A DNA stretch of 64,000 nucleotides from Symbiodinium kawagutii (GCA_009767595.1 VSDK01022257.1:745726-809725); one strand, 5' to 3'. Counted from the stretch's first letter, positions 10,804-22,849 are shown. A program made the numbers and translations. The notes: a model not told the origin generated them from the letters alone.

Positions 10804-10936
10804 GTTGGGGAACCACAGACCTACCCTGGTCGTGAACCAAAGACGTAGCCTGGTTGTGAACTACTCCCAGAAATTATGGTCAAGGATGACGTCATCATAA
10901 TGGAATCGTAGTTGACAATCATTACTTCCTTGCAAA

Positions 10937-11027
10937 GTGGGCCCCCAACCACTGAACTAAGTTGGGTTATAACCCCTATAACTAATAGAAATCACCCACT
11001 TATAAGTGGTTGGGGGCTCACTTTATA
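10937..11027 (+). mobile_element. Family D element
   Basis: GTGGGCCCCCAACCACTGAA at the left, AAGTGGTTGGGGGCTCAC at the right. The left end begins with GT. Confidence 0.7.
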
Positions 11028-11053
11028 CCAGCTTCACTTGGTGAGAAGTCCAG

Positions 11054-11112
11054 CTGTTGATGGCTACGGGCCTTCCTGGTGCCAGCATCTCTGCTGTTCG
11101 CCTTTCTTCATC
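11054..11112 (+). CDS. G1 exon
   Basis: Acceptor GAAGTCCAG, donor TCATC|GTAAGC. Frame 0 reads LLMATGLPGASISAVRLSS. A second frame (VDGYGPSWCQHLCCSPFFI) is also open. It lies just downstream of the family D element. Confidence 0.45.
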
Positions 11113-12195
11113 GTAAGCGGTCTCTGGCCACGTTTGTGTGGCCACGATCACTTGGTGCTAGCGAGCAAGAAACGGATCACTCACAGTTGATGGTGTTGGC
11201 CATGTCCGGTTGAAATACATGACCCTGGCATTGCCCATGCGGCTGTCTTAATGTCATCTCAAGAACACAATGCTTAACAAACATATATACATATTGAACC
11301 GTATGGGCATGGGTCGTCACCAGCAATCCCAAGAATGTATGAACATCTCAACAGTCGTTGATGGCATATTCACCAGGGGTGCAGGGTACTGACCCACAGC
11401 CACGTCTGTTGAGATAGAGATTCCGATGCATTAACCCACCCAAAGTGGGTGCCCAACCACTTTGAAGTTGGTTTGTGACTAACTTCACCAGGGTGAATTC
11501 TAAGATTTATGGGGCTTATAACCCAATTTAGAACTGCTGGGGGTCCACCCTGTACCTTAGATAATGAACATCGTAGTGTATTTGAGGTATTTGTACTAGG
11601 AATTCCGCTCTTAACAACCACCTCTTCCACGAATAGCTGGTGACTCACAATCAAAACTAGAGGGTTTATTGATAGGGATGATTAACCATGCAATTCCTCC
11701 TAGCAATTCATGGTAAAACATGATTTACCATGGAACAATCACTATCTATGATTTACCAACGGGATGATCACTGTCTTGGATTATGTTCCCCTTCTTTACA
11801 ACTAAATAGCACTTTGATTCAGAGCGGGATCTGTCAGCTGGTACCTTCCCCTGTTCTTTATGAATGTTGCTCATTACCCATTCTTCAGACCAAAAGCAAA
11901 CCACCATCAACCATTGCCTCCGCGTTGATTCCCAACTGATTTATTCTTACCTCTTATTGCCTGTTATTTATCATCGTTAACACCACTACGGGTCAATTCA
12001 CTATCAGTTGTTCATCATAGACCATCATGAATCATGATTATTCAGCTTATTGATTGACCATCCGTTAGTCACTATAAACCATTATCAACCATAATCATCC
12101 AGCTTATTGATCATCAATTTCCCATCAATTAACCCGCTTATTAACCAGCAACTAGCCATCTCTCGATCTTCTTTGATCCCCTGCGCTGGTGCCAG
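11113..12195. other. G1 intron with a family D element
   Basis: Diverged family D copy at about 11435-11552 (GTGGGTGCCCAACC left end). Two tiny islands with splice-like borders (11584-11628, 11824-11841) could not be phased. The rest is AT-rich repeat texture. Confidence 0.45.
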
Positions 12196-12301
12196 TCGCA
12201 GCTGCTCTTCCAGGGTCGGTCTTGGTCTTTGCCGCCTTCGGCTTTGTGGTATCCGTCTTGGGATGGCCACGCAGCGCAAGCAGCGTTGAGCCGCTGACCT
12301 G
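12196..12301 (+). CDS. G1 exon: hydrophobic segment
   Basis: Acceptor GGTGCCAG, donor ACCTG|GTAGTT. The only frame open to the donor reads AAALPGSVLVFAAFGFVVSV then LGWPRSASSVEPLT, one predicted membrane helix. The antisense frame (64 codons) is a shadow. Confidence 0.55.
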
Positions 12302-13304
12302 GTAGTTGACGGATGGTTGAGCTATGGTTTAAGTTCAAGTCATGGTGAATTGATGATCAAACCATGGCTTAGACTGATTAAAGTAAGGTGTAGTAAATCA
12401 ATGGATGGTGAACTGATGGACAACCAGTTCACGGTACTTTTGTTGATGATTCAGTTTTGATTTAAGTCATGGTGATTTCTTGTTTAGATTACAATGAATC
12501 TGCAGTAACAAATGGTGAAGGTTTGGATCACGCTTGCTGGATGTTTAAATTATGGGAAAAATATGTGATGGACGATTGGTGAATTCATGTATGGTTAATT
12601 CAAGGTTCAGCTATAGTCAATTGTCAACTAGTCAATAGTTTTGTTATTGTTGTTTGATGTTGAATTAATGATCGATAACTAGGGCAACTACTAGTGATGG
12701 TAGATATAGAACTGACTGAAGTTGAATGGGGCGCATAGCCTTGTAGGTGTTCATAGATATTGTGGCTGAATGGTTCAAAATCAGATTCCACTGCAGTCTT
12801 ATACATGTTGGCAATGATCTATGATGATGCTTAATGATGGCTAAGATTGGCTAACAATACTTAATATTGTTGAGAAGATTCAGAATAAGTAATGGTTGAC
12901 CATGGTGAATGAGGTTTAATGATGATGGTCGATATTGCTTAACACATCTCAACAACAGTCAAACATGGTGGTTATATAACGTTAAATATGCTGATAAGCA
13001 CTTGTTCATTCATAAAGTGACCATTGTATGGCTCAAAGATGATATTTACACAAAAATCATGAACAGTTGCAAGTTGCAGCACGCAGATACTCCATGTATG
13101 GATATGCAATCATGGTATATTTACCTACAGTTACCCTGAACATGAGGTGGATGTACTACACATGAGGTGTTGGTTGACCCAATTTTGTTGGTGGATGTAC
13201 TATACATGAGGTGTTTGGGACATGAACTCACCTCGGTGCCAAGCCGTTGCGCTGCGAGAGAGAGCTTGCCAAAGCGCGTGAGGTTTGGCTACGTTTGCCT
13301 GCAG
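12302..13304. other. G1 intron
   Basis: Dense in ATGGTTGATGAT / TGGTGAATTGATG words and otherwise AT-rich. A 76-codon + frame at 12909-13139 lacks any support. Confidence 0.5.
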
Positions 13305-13334
13305 GCTGCTATCACAGGCGCAGCTCTGCGAGCG
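13305..13334 (+). CDS. G1 small exon
   Basis: Acceptor TTTGCCTGCAG|G and donor GAGCG|GTGAGA are both strong. Thirty bases: LLSQAQLCER in the phase left by 12196-12301, or AAITGAALRA in frame 0. It may extend upstream (frame starting VPSRCAARESLPKRVRF). Confidence 0.4.
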
Positions 13335-13384
13335 GTGAGATAGGTTGCATGTGTTTGTATATACAAATAGTGGTTTTTCAAAAT

Positions 13385-13576
13385 GGGTGTTTCTCAAAAT
13401 AGGGGTACCCCCAAATCATCCATTAATAGTCATTTATAGTAATAAACCAACCATTTTTGGGGGTTCCCCATTTTGAGAAACACCCAAATAGGGGTACCCA
13501 AGAAATGGTTGGTTTCTTACCAATAATGATCAATAATGGATGATTTGGGGGGGTCCCCCTATTTTGAGAAACCACC
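13385..13576. mobile_element. Two family B elements, head to head
   Basis: First copy 13385-13487 (forward), second about 13480-13576 (reverse), sharing the CACCCAAATA junction. Adjacent insertions in opposite orientation. Confidence 0.75.
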
Positions 13577-13739
13577 AAATAGTTGTATCTCATGCACACA
13601 CATTTAGTTGTATATATTAATGTTGATTTTATTTTTATGATGTATGCACCTTTAGTTGTATGCGTTTCTAAACGCAACCGTACTGAGCCATAGGCAATTC
13701 AGGTTAATCCGCTATACTAACTTTGTAAACCCTTGTCAG

Positions 13740-13790
13740 CAGCTCTTATTCTTAGCTCGATGTTTAGATCTAACCGATGCGCCCAGAGCT
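13740..13790 (+). CDS. G1 exon with TACTAAC branch point
   Basis: A perfect TACTAAC at 13715-13721 lies 19 bases before the acceptor TTGTCAG. Donor GAGCT|GTATAC. Frame 0: QLLFLARCLDLTDAPRA. A second frame is open. Confidence 0.5.
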
Positions 13791-15152
13791 GTATACCATG
13801 AAATTAACCAGTTTGTTGAAGAGTTCATCAACCAGCTTACCATCATTGACACTTAGTTTAACAAAGAACAATTGATGATATAAATAAATCATGGGCAAAC
13901 CATAAATTAACCATTACTCATTACTTATCTATCAATAAGAGCAGCCAGAGAAGCATAGTAAAGTTGCCATGTTTCGCGCTCTGGTAGATAAACCTGGAAG
14001 CTCAAAATCACCACTTTCTACTGGGTAAACCAGCCATTTCCATGGCGGATTTTTCAGGCAATCAGGTTCGCTTCCCTGAATGTAAGCTTGAAATTTCCAT
14101 CATTTGGCTATGGGTCAATATTAACCATCAACAATGGTGGTTAATAACCAACCATACTGTAGGGAAACCAATGGTTGATATAGGGGAACTAGGGGTACAG
14201 GGTTTTGACCCACAGCCATTTACTATCATATACTGCCATATTTAGGTGAGAATGCACAAGCTCGGTTTATCAATCTACCAGCCAGCCCATAGAATGACCC
14301 ACATTTACTCCCTCAAACCATCGTAAAGCAGTTCCTGAACCAGTTTACCAAACGATGGTAATGTCAAGGTTTCTAGTTTCCACTTCATCAGCCATCATAA
14401 ACCAGCTTCTGAACGAGCTTAACATCATAAATCATCTTACCAGCTTCTCAGCTTAACCATCTTATTACCATCTTATTAGTCATAACCCAGTTAAACGATG
14501 CTTTTCATTTTATCAGCTTAAATGATGCTTTACCAGGCTTCCTAGCCAGCTTACCCGTCAGTAAACCATATGGCTGTGGGTCAAAACACCATACCCCTTC
14601 TTATTATCCCCCATGAGTTGGTTGGTTAATATTGACCCATAGCCGTATGGTTGGCATATATCAGCTATTATTGCTAGTTATCCTCCCCTATTATGAACCA
14701 TTAGTCAGCTATTTTGTTGGTTCATATCAACCCTATTTTACCCGTCATTAAACCATAGTCAACCATTGTCAATGCCTACAACCCTTATACACCACATACA
14801 GCTGGTTAATATCTACCATAGTAAACCCAGCTTATCAACCAGTTTAATGTATCCCCAGGATGAATAAACCCCTGGTTGATTACTAGGGGGTATCCCCCAA
14901 AAAGCCTTGGTTTCCTTTTCAAATGCTGACCCCCCTAATTAATCAACCAGGGGTTTAGCTCCATCCTGGGTTACCATTACCCTGGTTAATATCTACCATA
15001 GTAAACCAAACCATAGTTGATATGAAAGAGTTAAAACCCATCTTAACCAGAAGTTGGTTCATATAAACCCATCATTAACCAACCTATAGCCATATTAAAC
15101 CCAACTTCTCAACCAGTTGTACCCACCATAAAACCCATCATTCGCTGCACAG
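13791..15152. other. G1 intron packed with repeats
   Basis: Family C copies at about 14107-14219 and 14570-14646, then long runs of AACCAGCTTAACCATC and CCATAGTAAACCAGC words. 14830-14960 is an inverted pair around AACCCCTGGTTGATTA / TAATCAACCAGGGGTTTAG. No coding island seen. Confidence 0.6.
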
Positions 15153-15209
15153 GCTCAGAGGCTTCCGCGTACGGGCAACAGATTGCAGATCCTTGGAGCA
15201 GTAGCGACG
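15153..15209 (+). CDS. G1 exon
   Basis: Acceptor CGCTGCACAG|G. Reads AQRLPRTGNRLQILGAVAT to a donor at CGACG|GTTTCG. A donor eight bases earlier (GCA|GTAGCG) is possible. Basic and Leu-rich. Confidence 0.45.
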
Positions 15210-16357
15210 GTTTCGGGGGGCAGAAAACGAGGATATGCTGGGAATATATGGGGGTTTGAAAGGGAAAATCATGGGATTTTCTAGGGAAAACAGTAGTTTA
15301 TAGTGGTTTTATAGGGAAAATCATGGGATGCTCAAGGGTTAACTATGGCTAATGGGGGATAAGCACCAACAAACCTATGGTTAAACAACTACTAGTTACA
15401 GGTAGAACTGGAAATGATGGTTATCACAAATAATGGTTAATGAATCATATTAGCTCAGGATTTATGGGGCTTTCTCAAGATACGGGAACACATGGGGGGT
15501 TGTCAAGATATGGGGCCTCCCAAAAAATGGTCGGTGTATTTATAGACAATGATTAACGTCAGATGATTTGGGGGTACCCCTATGTTGAGAAACCACCATA
15601 TTGGAATATACAGAAATATATGGGTAGAACTAGTAATGATGGTTACCACTTTGGCTGGTTGATCACATTAGCTAAGGATTTACTGGGTATAGTAGGTGAT
15701 ACAAGATGATAATATGATGGAAAAGGCTATAGTAGCTGATCATATAAGTTCCATATCGTGGTGCCTGGGTGTATTTGGGTTGATGGGAATAGCTATGGTT
15801 ACTGTTGGTGATTGTTAATTACTAATCAATTGATAAATTACTGATCGTTACCGGTATGTGTTGGGAATATTTTTTGGATGCTGCAGACATGCAGCCCAAC
15901 TGCATATCGCTTGGGACTAAAGCTGTTAATGATGGTCATACCTAATGATGGTTAATTGTATTGGCTATGATTCAAGATTGTTGATCTCATGGCAAATTGA
16001 TGGTTCAATGGTGGTCAATAACTTAATTGATACTTGTCATGGTTATAACCAATAGTTTAAATTGACTAACTAATATTTTAAGTTGACTAACCAATAACTT
16101 AATTGATACTTATCATACTTAGTTAACTGAATTGATTTTGGTTCATGTCGAATCTGTCATTGACCGCACATGAATTGGTCTAAGCTGGTGCTTTGATTTG
16201 CATGCCTTATTTTCCCAAAATATTTTGGATACTTGATTGGTTTAAACCACAGGGGTTGAAACCATTAACCACCAGGTTACTGTTTTTTCAATAATTCTTC
16301 TTATCACTGGTCAATGGTTTACTAATGTTTTTCAGAGGGGTTGAAGCCATGAACCAG
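15210..16357. other. G1 last intron
   Basis: Family B copy at about 15495-15596, then ATGGTTAATTGA words and two family A-like ends (16200-16290 and 16300-16357). The second ends GAAGCCATGAACCAG and would supply the acceptor of the last exon. Confidence 0.45.
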
Positions 16358-16464
16358 TGATGGTTGAAACAAAAAAGCAAGCCGACCAAGCGAAGGGGGG
16401 ACGCAGCATGGCACTGTGCCGGAGGGGAGGAGTTATAAAATCTGGGGCAAGCAACATGTCATGA
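16358..16464 (+). CDS. Possible terminal exon of G1
   Basis: Directly follows a family A end (ATGAACCAG). Of the three phases only one is open: VETKKQADQAKGGRSMALC, then RRGGVIKSGASNMS and TGA at 16462-16464. Basic tail. Introner-like repeats stop here, which supports the end of a transcription unit, but no poly(A) signal can be verified. Confidence 0.35.
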
Positions 16465-18360
16465 TATGTTTGTGTTCAAGGGGATCCATCTTGGAGGGTT
16501 TCATCCAAGCATTGCTCCTGAAGCGAAGGATGGTTTCATGATGCTTCTTTGTGCTGAATCAATGCTTAAAACTGGCGTATCCACGCGTATCCACACGTAG
16601 TGATGCTTTTTTGTATGGCAATGATATTCAAAGACCACAGTGAATGATTTCATGATTTCCGATGCTCACAATGGCGCTATGGGTCGTTTGGGCCCTGTAC
16701 TTACCCCAAACAGCTGTTCATATCCCACGTTCACCCATTTGTGAGTTGGTCATGATCCATCCCCAACAGATTTGCTGAACGTTCCATGACATAAACATTT
16801 GATTTAAAAAAAACATGCCAGACAAAAGTCACCACGAAAAACATCAGGCAAGAAACTTCTGCTAACTTTCATAATTCAGGGGGGGAGGTGTATTTAAGCC
16901 CAGGGGTCTGTACATAAGGGTGGGTCCTATACGCCAACGTTGCGGTCTATGGGCCATCACAGATTTGATCTGAACTTGGGACACTGCAAAATCCGAACGT
17001 GACAAAAGTCACTGGGACATGTCAGGACCAAAAGGACCCAATGGATAGAAAGAATGCCCGGAATCAGGAAAGTTGACCAATAGTGGCACTTCTTCTAGTG
17101 GCTGAAGAAATAAAAGCATTCCGCACCACATCTATTGTTCGACTTCTCTGGGCGAGCACTCCTGCAGTGCAGCACAACAATTAACAAGGCGCTGTCATAG
17201 CACACAGCAAATACATACATATATGTATATCTATTTCAGAAAGTCACTATCAAAATATAGACGAAGACATAGATTGTGAGAAATGCAGAGTAATCCAGCA
17301 GGAAGCCCCGCCATGCGTTTTGTGGCGTTCAAGTTTTTTTGGGAACTGTGACCCGATCTCATCGATAGCGTTCCAGCTATCATTCCCACTATTGCATTTT
17401 AAAATGCAGTGTTAGCACTGCACTTGAGCAATGCCACCAAGGCATTGGTGGGTCTTTTGTCGTGCCAGATTTGCTACCAAACATGTCGGAGTGCGTTATT
17501 TCTTGTGGAATTCGGCTATCTAATTACCAAATATGAGAGATGCTGGTGGTACTGCAGCGTAAAGACTTTCAGATTGCTTGCGTACTTACACCACCGGAAG
17601 CCCAGTTTACATATGTATGGGGTGATTTAGAAAAACAGCTATATGATTTCACTGGCTGATTCAGTCTCAAAAAAAAGAGAACATTGTGAGCCTGCTACTA
17701 TGTAACTGACTTGCCATTGACATTGTTCAACGATGCTGGGAAGCATCGAACAGTTGAGCGTCAAAGCGGAAAACTATGCTACTGCAATGCAACAATGCGC
17801 TTTCCAGCCAAAATGAAACATATCTTGCATCATCGCATTGTTTCTCAGCCACTGCATATTTTAGAATATTTCAGAGCCATGTGGGCCAAATCCAGCAAAC
17901 AATATTTTTTGTCCGACTCTGTTACTGGGCCTCCTCTTGGTTTTTCAGAGATTTGGTATGGTTGTGCTTCATTCAAAAATGTTCACTTTTTTGGGCCGTG
18001 GGGCGTGATGTGGACTGATGTGAATGTGATTGCAAATTAAAATGACATGTTGTCGCCAAAATGAAATTATGCCATATGTCCTTCTTATCTGATTCAATCC
18101 TTATTTCCGTGAGTTTTGCTTATTTCTATGGAAATTAGCTTAAATTCAAAGGGGGGGTTGCACCTAAGCAGTTTGTTGAACAATTTGGGGGTACTTTTTT
18201 GGTCAATTTGCTTGAAAAGACATGAAACCAAAGGAAAAACTACCCTCAAACTCTTGAATTTGGGGAGGGTTTTCCACATATTTCTTTCATTTCTACAAGA
18301 TTTTGGAAAAAACGTTGCCCCAAATTCTTACGAAACACCTTAGGTACAGACCCCCCTCTG

Positions 18361-18890
18361 AATTTAAGGGAATTTCATTTTTTTGCAAACAATTTTCATG
18401 TTTGAAAATTCCTTAGGTACAAACCCCCCTCCGAATTTAAGGGAATTTCATTTTCTTGCAGACAATTTTCATTTTTGAAAATTCCTTAGGTACAGACCCC
18501 CCCTCTGAATTTAAGGGAATTTAATTTTCTTGCAAACAATTTTCCTCTTTGAAAATTCCTTTGGTACAGACTCCCTCTGAATTTAAGGAAATCTCATTTT
18601 CTTGCAAACAATTTTCATGTTTGAAGCTTCCTTAGGTACAAACCCCCCTCTGAATTTAAGGGAATTTCATTTTCTTGCAAACAATTTTCATGTTTGAAGC
18701 TTCCTTAGGTACAAACCCCCCTCTGAATTTAAGGGAATTTCATTTTCTTGCAAACAATTTTCCTCTTTGAAAATTCCTTTGGTACAGACTCCCTCTGAAT
18801 TTAAGGAAATTTCATTTTCTTGCAAACAATTTTCATGTTTGAAGCTTCCTTAGGTACAAACCCCCCTCTGAATTTAAGGGAATTTTCTTT
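18361..18890. repeat. 73-bp tandem repeat, eight copies
   Basis: AATTTAAGG recurs at 18361, 18434, 18508, 18580, 18653, 18726, 18798 and 18871. Each unit has TTAGGTACAAACCCCCCTC then ATTTTCTTGCAAACAATTTTC. Two units carry the variant CTCTTTGAAAATTCCTTTGG, so the array has a higher-order pattern. Confidence 0.95.
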
Positions 18891-19462
18891 GAAAGCAGTT
18901 TGGCCTATTCAATAGTCCCTAGGTTCAGACCTTCCGCTAAAGTCAAAAGATTTCGCGTCTTGGTTCTTGTAAATTCCAAGGTGGCTGAGTTTCGGGAATT
19001 TGTTTTCGGCTCATTTCTGCAAAAAAATAGCCTCGCTACAGGAAGTCTGACAGATTCAAATTGAAATTCCTGTGTTTTGAACACTGATTAGGCACAGATG
19101 GGCGGATCTGATTTTCATGAAACATAATTTCAACATAATTGATTGATTGTTTTGTCGGTTGCTTGAAAGCTGCTTCGGTACGGCTGGGATGTTTGGATAC
19201 TCGCTCATTTTCAGAAAAGCTGTAACTATAAAGAAGGGGTCGGAATTCACATCTGTTGCATGTTTTTGTTGAAATTGCTTTGGTGAGGTCTTAATCTGAG
19301 GATTTCTTGCTTTAAGAAGTGAGCTAAAATTGGAATTGCATTTTCAGTGCATTTCAAGGATCGGTTCAAAATAGTAGGTTGCAAAACTTTGAAACACCTT
19401 AAGTACAGAGATATTCCTTAGGTACAGGGAATTGCGAAAGTTAGCAGAAACTTCAAGAAACA

Positions 19463-19555
19463 CCAGACCAAAAATCACCAGACAAAAGAAACACCAGACA
19501 AAAGTCATCAGACAATAAATGACCAGACAAAGACTGACAACAACAGCAGAGAAAC
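19463..19555. repeat. Degenerate CACCAGACAAAAG repeat
   Basis: ACCAGACAAAAG-like words about every 14-17 bases. A lone copy of the same phrase is at about 16817, near the other end of the spacer. Confidence 0.7.
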
Positions 19556-19689
19556 ACACATCCCAAAAACAGATTTGTGTGCGCAAGTCAGCACGGTCCA
19601 GAAATTATCTATAGGTACATGTTGTCTTTGCATCAAAGGCATTTACTTCTTGAACCTTCCGCCCCAGGTTTGCCGGGTACTACTTGGAT

Positions 19690-19765
19690 ATGTTCATTTT
19701 TTCAAACAGTAATCAATCATGTTTTTTCACCTTTCAGCTCCGTTATTTAAGTGTCATTCCTTCTG
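19690..19765 (+). CDS. G2 first exon
   Basis: ATG at 19690 lies 23 bases after CGCCCCAG, which could be a cis- or trans-splice acceptor. Reads MFIFSNSNQSCFFTFQLR then YLSVIPS to donor TCTG|GTTGCC. The hydrophobic start could be a weak signal or membrane anchor. The five G2 exons join in phase into a 167-residue protein of unknown function. Confidence 0.5.
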
Positions 19766-20067
19766 GTTGCCAATCAACCAATGAACCATCGATATTGATC
19801 AACCACTATATCAACCATCATGATGAGTTACATCAATCAATCAGAACATCAAACATCATTACTAGCCAATGAGTCATGATCAACCAATGAGTCATGGTTG
19901 CCAATGGATTTACACCAACCGATTACTGGCATCATTACTAGCCAATGGTTTTAAACCAATGTTGTCACATCAACCAATGAGTACAAATCAACCATTTGCA
20001 CCAACCAAATCTGAACCATCATTCACCAGCCAGTCGAATCACCCATTTCCACCAGCCAAATCTCCAG

Positions 20068-20270
20068 AACCGCCCCCCGGGTCACCTACCACAACCGCCG
20101 TCACCTCCTTAGCCTTAACCGTGGCGGAACCCCACCCACCTTCCCACGGGCCATCGTTGCGCGCCACCCACTGCGCCCCAGGAAAGTGCCACCAGCTTGG
20201 GCATCAGCGGCACTCAGGGCGACATGATCCTGGGCTCCGTCAGCCGCTGGGCGTGTCGCTGGTTCCCATG
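20068..20270 (+). CDS. G2 exon 2, Pro/Ser/Thr/His-rich
   Basis: Acceptor AATCTCCAG, donor CCATG|GTGACG. The only frame open across the whole island starts PPPGSPTTTAVTSLALTVAE and ends LRQPLGVSLVPM, in the phase left by exon 1. Likely disordered. An internal acceptor at 20181 would open a different frame (ESATSLGISGTQGDMILGS). Confidence 0.55.
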
Positions 20271-20532
20271 GTGACGTGACGTGTCACCGTTGCAAGAACC
20301 CGTGAGCAGCCAGCTGATGAGCAGATTTTGAAAAATGGGGAGGGTTCAACCACCAACCAGTGATGATCATTATTAACCATTACCATCATAATCGTTATTA
20401 GCCACTATAAACCACTATGTTGCCATTATGTTACCACGTACACTGTTTAATAACCACCAAGCAGTTGTTGTTTGAAAGTTTGAGTTTAAGATGAGCAGCA
20501 TGTCTAAATCCATTCAACGTTTTTTTTTCTAG

Positions 20533-20575
20533 AAAATCATGGTGGCTTCAAAAGAGAAGGGCATTAATGGGACAA
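20533..20575 (+). CDS. G2 exon 3
   Basis: Strong acceptor TTTTTTTTCTAG. Fourteen codons, KIMVASKEKGINGT, to ACAA|GTGGGG. Phase matches on both sides. Confidence 0.5.
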
Positions 20576-20836
20576 GTGGGGATTCACCAGTCATTCCCCA
20601 TCACTTGCAAACCATTGCAATCCGTTAGTAGCTATCATGAAGCATCGTTTGCTGATCATCGTCAACCATCATGCACTAAAAACAATCTATTCATCAATTG
20701 TGTTACCTGGATTGCTATGAACCATGAGATGAGTCTTCATGAAGCATCATTTAGACATCATTTGGCCATGATACTAAGGGTCATTGACTCCATGCCGTTG
20801 GCCTTTCTCAACTCAACCAGTTGCTAGCCCTGTGAG

Positions 20837-20947
20837 CTCCAAGGTGTTGGCATTGCTTGTATCATGCTGCTGTGTGCATCACGGCCGTCCAAGCGCGGTT
20901 GGGTTTGCGGGTGGCTGTTGGTGGGCCAACCAAGATTCTGGTTGTTG
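20837..20947 (+). CDS. G2 exon 4
   Basis: Reads PRCWHCLYHAAVCITAVQAR then LGLRVAVGGPTKILVV to a consensus donor GTTG|GTGAGT. The second half is beta-strand-like (RVAVGGPTKILVV). The acceptor CCTGTGAG is weak. Confidence 0.55.
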
Positions 20948-21409
20948 GTGAGTCAATCAGCCGGTCAATTTCTAGCTGATAGTGGTTGAGTAGGGGATGC
21001 TTAATGGTTGATTATGGTTGGTTTATGGTTGAATGTGGTTGATTTATGTATGGTAATGAATTAGTCATTGGTGGATTGATACTTATGGTATCTTATGGTT
21101 GATGTATGGCTCATTATATAAGAATAATTGATTTGAATGGTTGATGATAAGATATCATAAGTATGAACCTATCATTACTGTATGTTTCTATAATTTCAAT
21201 TATGTTATGGTTGATTTATGATTGAATGGTGTTTAGTAATGGTTGCTGATGGGTAAATGAGCTGGCTGTGTGCATGGAGATCAGCTAGTTTTATTCACCA
21301 GATGCTTGATGGTGGTGATGGTTGGTGAATGGATGCTTCATGGTGGTGATGATTGGTGATCATACCAGCCGAGCAATAAGATGAATAGGATAATTGTTCC
21401 ATGATGATC

Positions 21410-21410
21410 T

Positions 21411-21474
<64 letters not shown>

Positions 21475-21490
21475 CGACGACGACGACGAT
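21410..21490. repeat. (GAT)n(GAC)n microsatellite
   Basis: About 24 GAT/GAC triplets inside the last G2 intron. Antisense poly-Ile frame is an artefact. Confidence 0.95.
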
Positions 21491-21561
21491 AAAGATGATA
21501 ACGATGAAAGGGGTACCCCTTTGAAATCTGTTTGTGACGACTGCAATGGCTGCAATGCTAG

Positions 21562-21632
21562 AGGCTGACCAGTCAGTCAAAGGACTTAGGTACGGTCGAC
21601 TGTACCAGCACGCCTGCCGTAGCCCCAAGTAA
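21562..21632 (+). CDS. G2 terminal exon
   Basis: After AATGCTAG. Phase-linked frame reads ADQSVKGLRYGRLYQHACRS then PK and TAA. Basic C-terminus. The acceptor lacks a strong pyrimidine tract. Confidence 0.4.
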
Positions 21633-22622
21633 CACCGAAGAGGTTTACGTATATTCTGACTTCGATTTATATTAATGGGTGTGCAGTATGCATGGTGCTG
21701 ATATTTCCATGATGTGTGGGTGTTGAATGAACACTGCGTTCCATGCAGAAGGTTGGTATGCCCAAATCCACTCTGTGCGTTCCAGAAATTTCCGGAATCC
21801 CTGGATGTGAACCTGCGATCGAAAATGTACAGTGCATTGCCACCCCGTCCTGTGTATCGACAAGGCTTGCGTAGAAGTTGTTTTTTGCATCGCTAGGAGT
21901 CAATCCAAACAATCCAAGAAACAAGAAATGGGCCCAAACGAAAAGGAGTCTCAGTTTTGCGATGACAACCAAAGGAGGTGTTTGGTGGTTTTTGTGTGCC
22001 ATACATTGTCTGCCTAGGCCTGTTTCCAATGCAACAAATGCATGGATGCGGCGAAAGCAGTGAAAGACGCAGCAGATTGCTTGATGACCATGCCCTCTCT
22101 GATGTTGGAACCCTTGCAACTTGGACGTCAAATCGAAATTCGACAAATCAACGATCCATGGTCACATTTGGTGGTTACATTGGCGGTCAAAGATGGTTAA
22201 CTCCTTTGGATGACCTGGCCATCGATAGAAGTTGCTTGCCAGCTATGTCGCCATCAACCGATCCAACAGTTGTGGATGTCCCTCATCAAAGGTTGGGCTT
22301 TGTAGCAACTGTAAGAACGCACAAAAACGCACTGATTCATACCAAGTAGGGCTAGTTGTGGGATGATACGGGTTGCAAAATGAGAGATTCTGAATGTTAT
22401 CCGTATGGGTACTTAATTGTAAGCACCCCAACCGAGAAACCATTACCCAATGATATGATGCACACCTGCGACAAAATGATTATTTCGTTGTCGAAACAAG
22501 ATCTATAGTAATAACGGAGGTTAAATCCACTTTTTGGTTCTGCTACGATTGGCGTGTTTTTTTTCAAAAAAAATGGCATGCCCCAAAGTCACTGGTGGAT
22601 TCCGTAGGTTTTCGTTGGAAGA
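21633..22622. other. Probable intergenic region
   Basis: Overlapping frames on both strands (123 codons + at 21978, 159 codons - ending 21667) with no splice or composition support. No introner copies. Nothing I can defend as a gene. Confidence 0.4.
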
Positions 22623-22645
22623 ATGGCGAGCGGAACAGCTGGATG
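22623..22645 (+). CDS. G3 possible first exon
   Basis: ATG GCG start (MASGTAG plus two bases) just after TTCCGTAG, with donor GGATG|GTGCTC. The 83-base intron to the next exon has a good pyrimidine tract. Confidence 0.35.
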
Positions 22646-22728
22646 GTGCTCACCACCATTGCTTCATAAGGACAAATTCCAATTGATGTAACCTATCCGA
22701 TGACCCCTCAGCTCTTCACAGCTTCCAG

Positions 22729-22849
22729 GTTCGTTGACCAGACTTATCCCATCGAATCGCAGCTTCAGGGTCTCCTTCTTGCTGAAGATTCCCTTCCTTC
22801 TGTTGGGCTTCGCGGGTTTGGCGATCTTGATCAGCTCCGGCAGCTATGA
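22729..22849 (+). CDS. G3 exon 2
   Basis: Acceptor CAGCTTCCAG|G. Reads FVDQTYPIESQLQGLLLAED, SLPSVGLRGFGDLDQLRQL, then TGA at 22847-22849. It could end here (a 47-residue product) or use donor CTTCT|GTTGGG at 22802 and join 23637 in phase. A 62-codon hydrophobic frame overlaps it. Confidence 0.45.

Larger units (their letters stand above)
16465..19667. other. Spacer without introner-like repeats
   Basis: More than 3 kb whose texture differs from the introns: no family A-D copies and few TGGTTGATG words. It contains the 73-bp tandem array and a CCAGACAAAAG repeat. Several + frames of 60-110 codons (for example 17409-17630 and 17711-18040) have low third-base GC and no splice support. Best read as intergenic. 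Confidence 0.5.

Noticed and set aside
21667-22146. 159-codon minus frame
   Set aside because: Low third-base GC and overlaps other open frames; no support beyond length.
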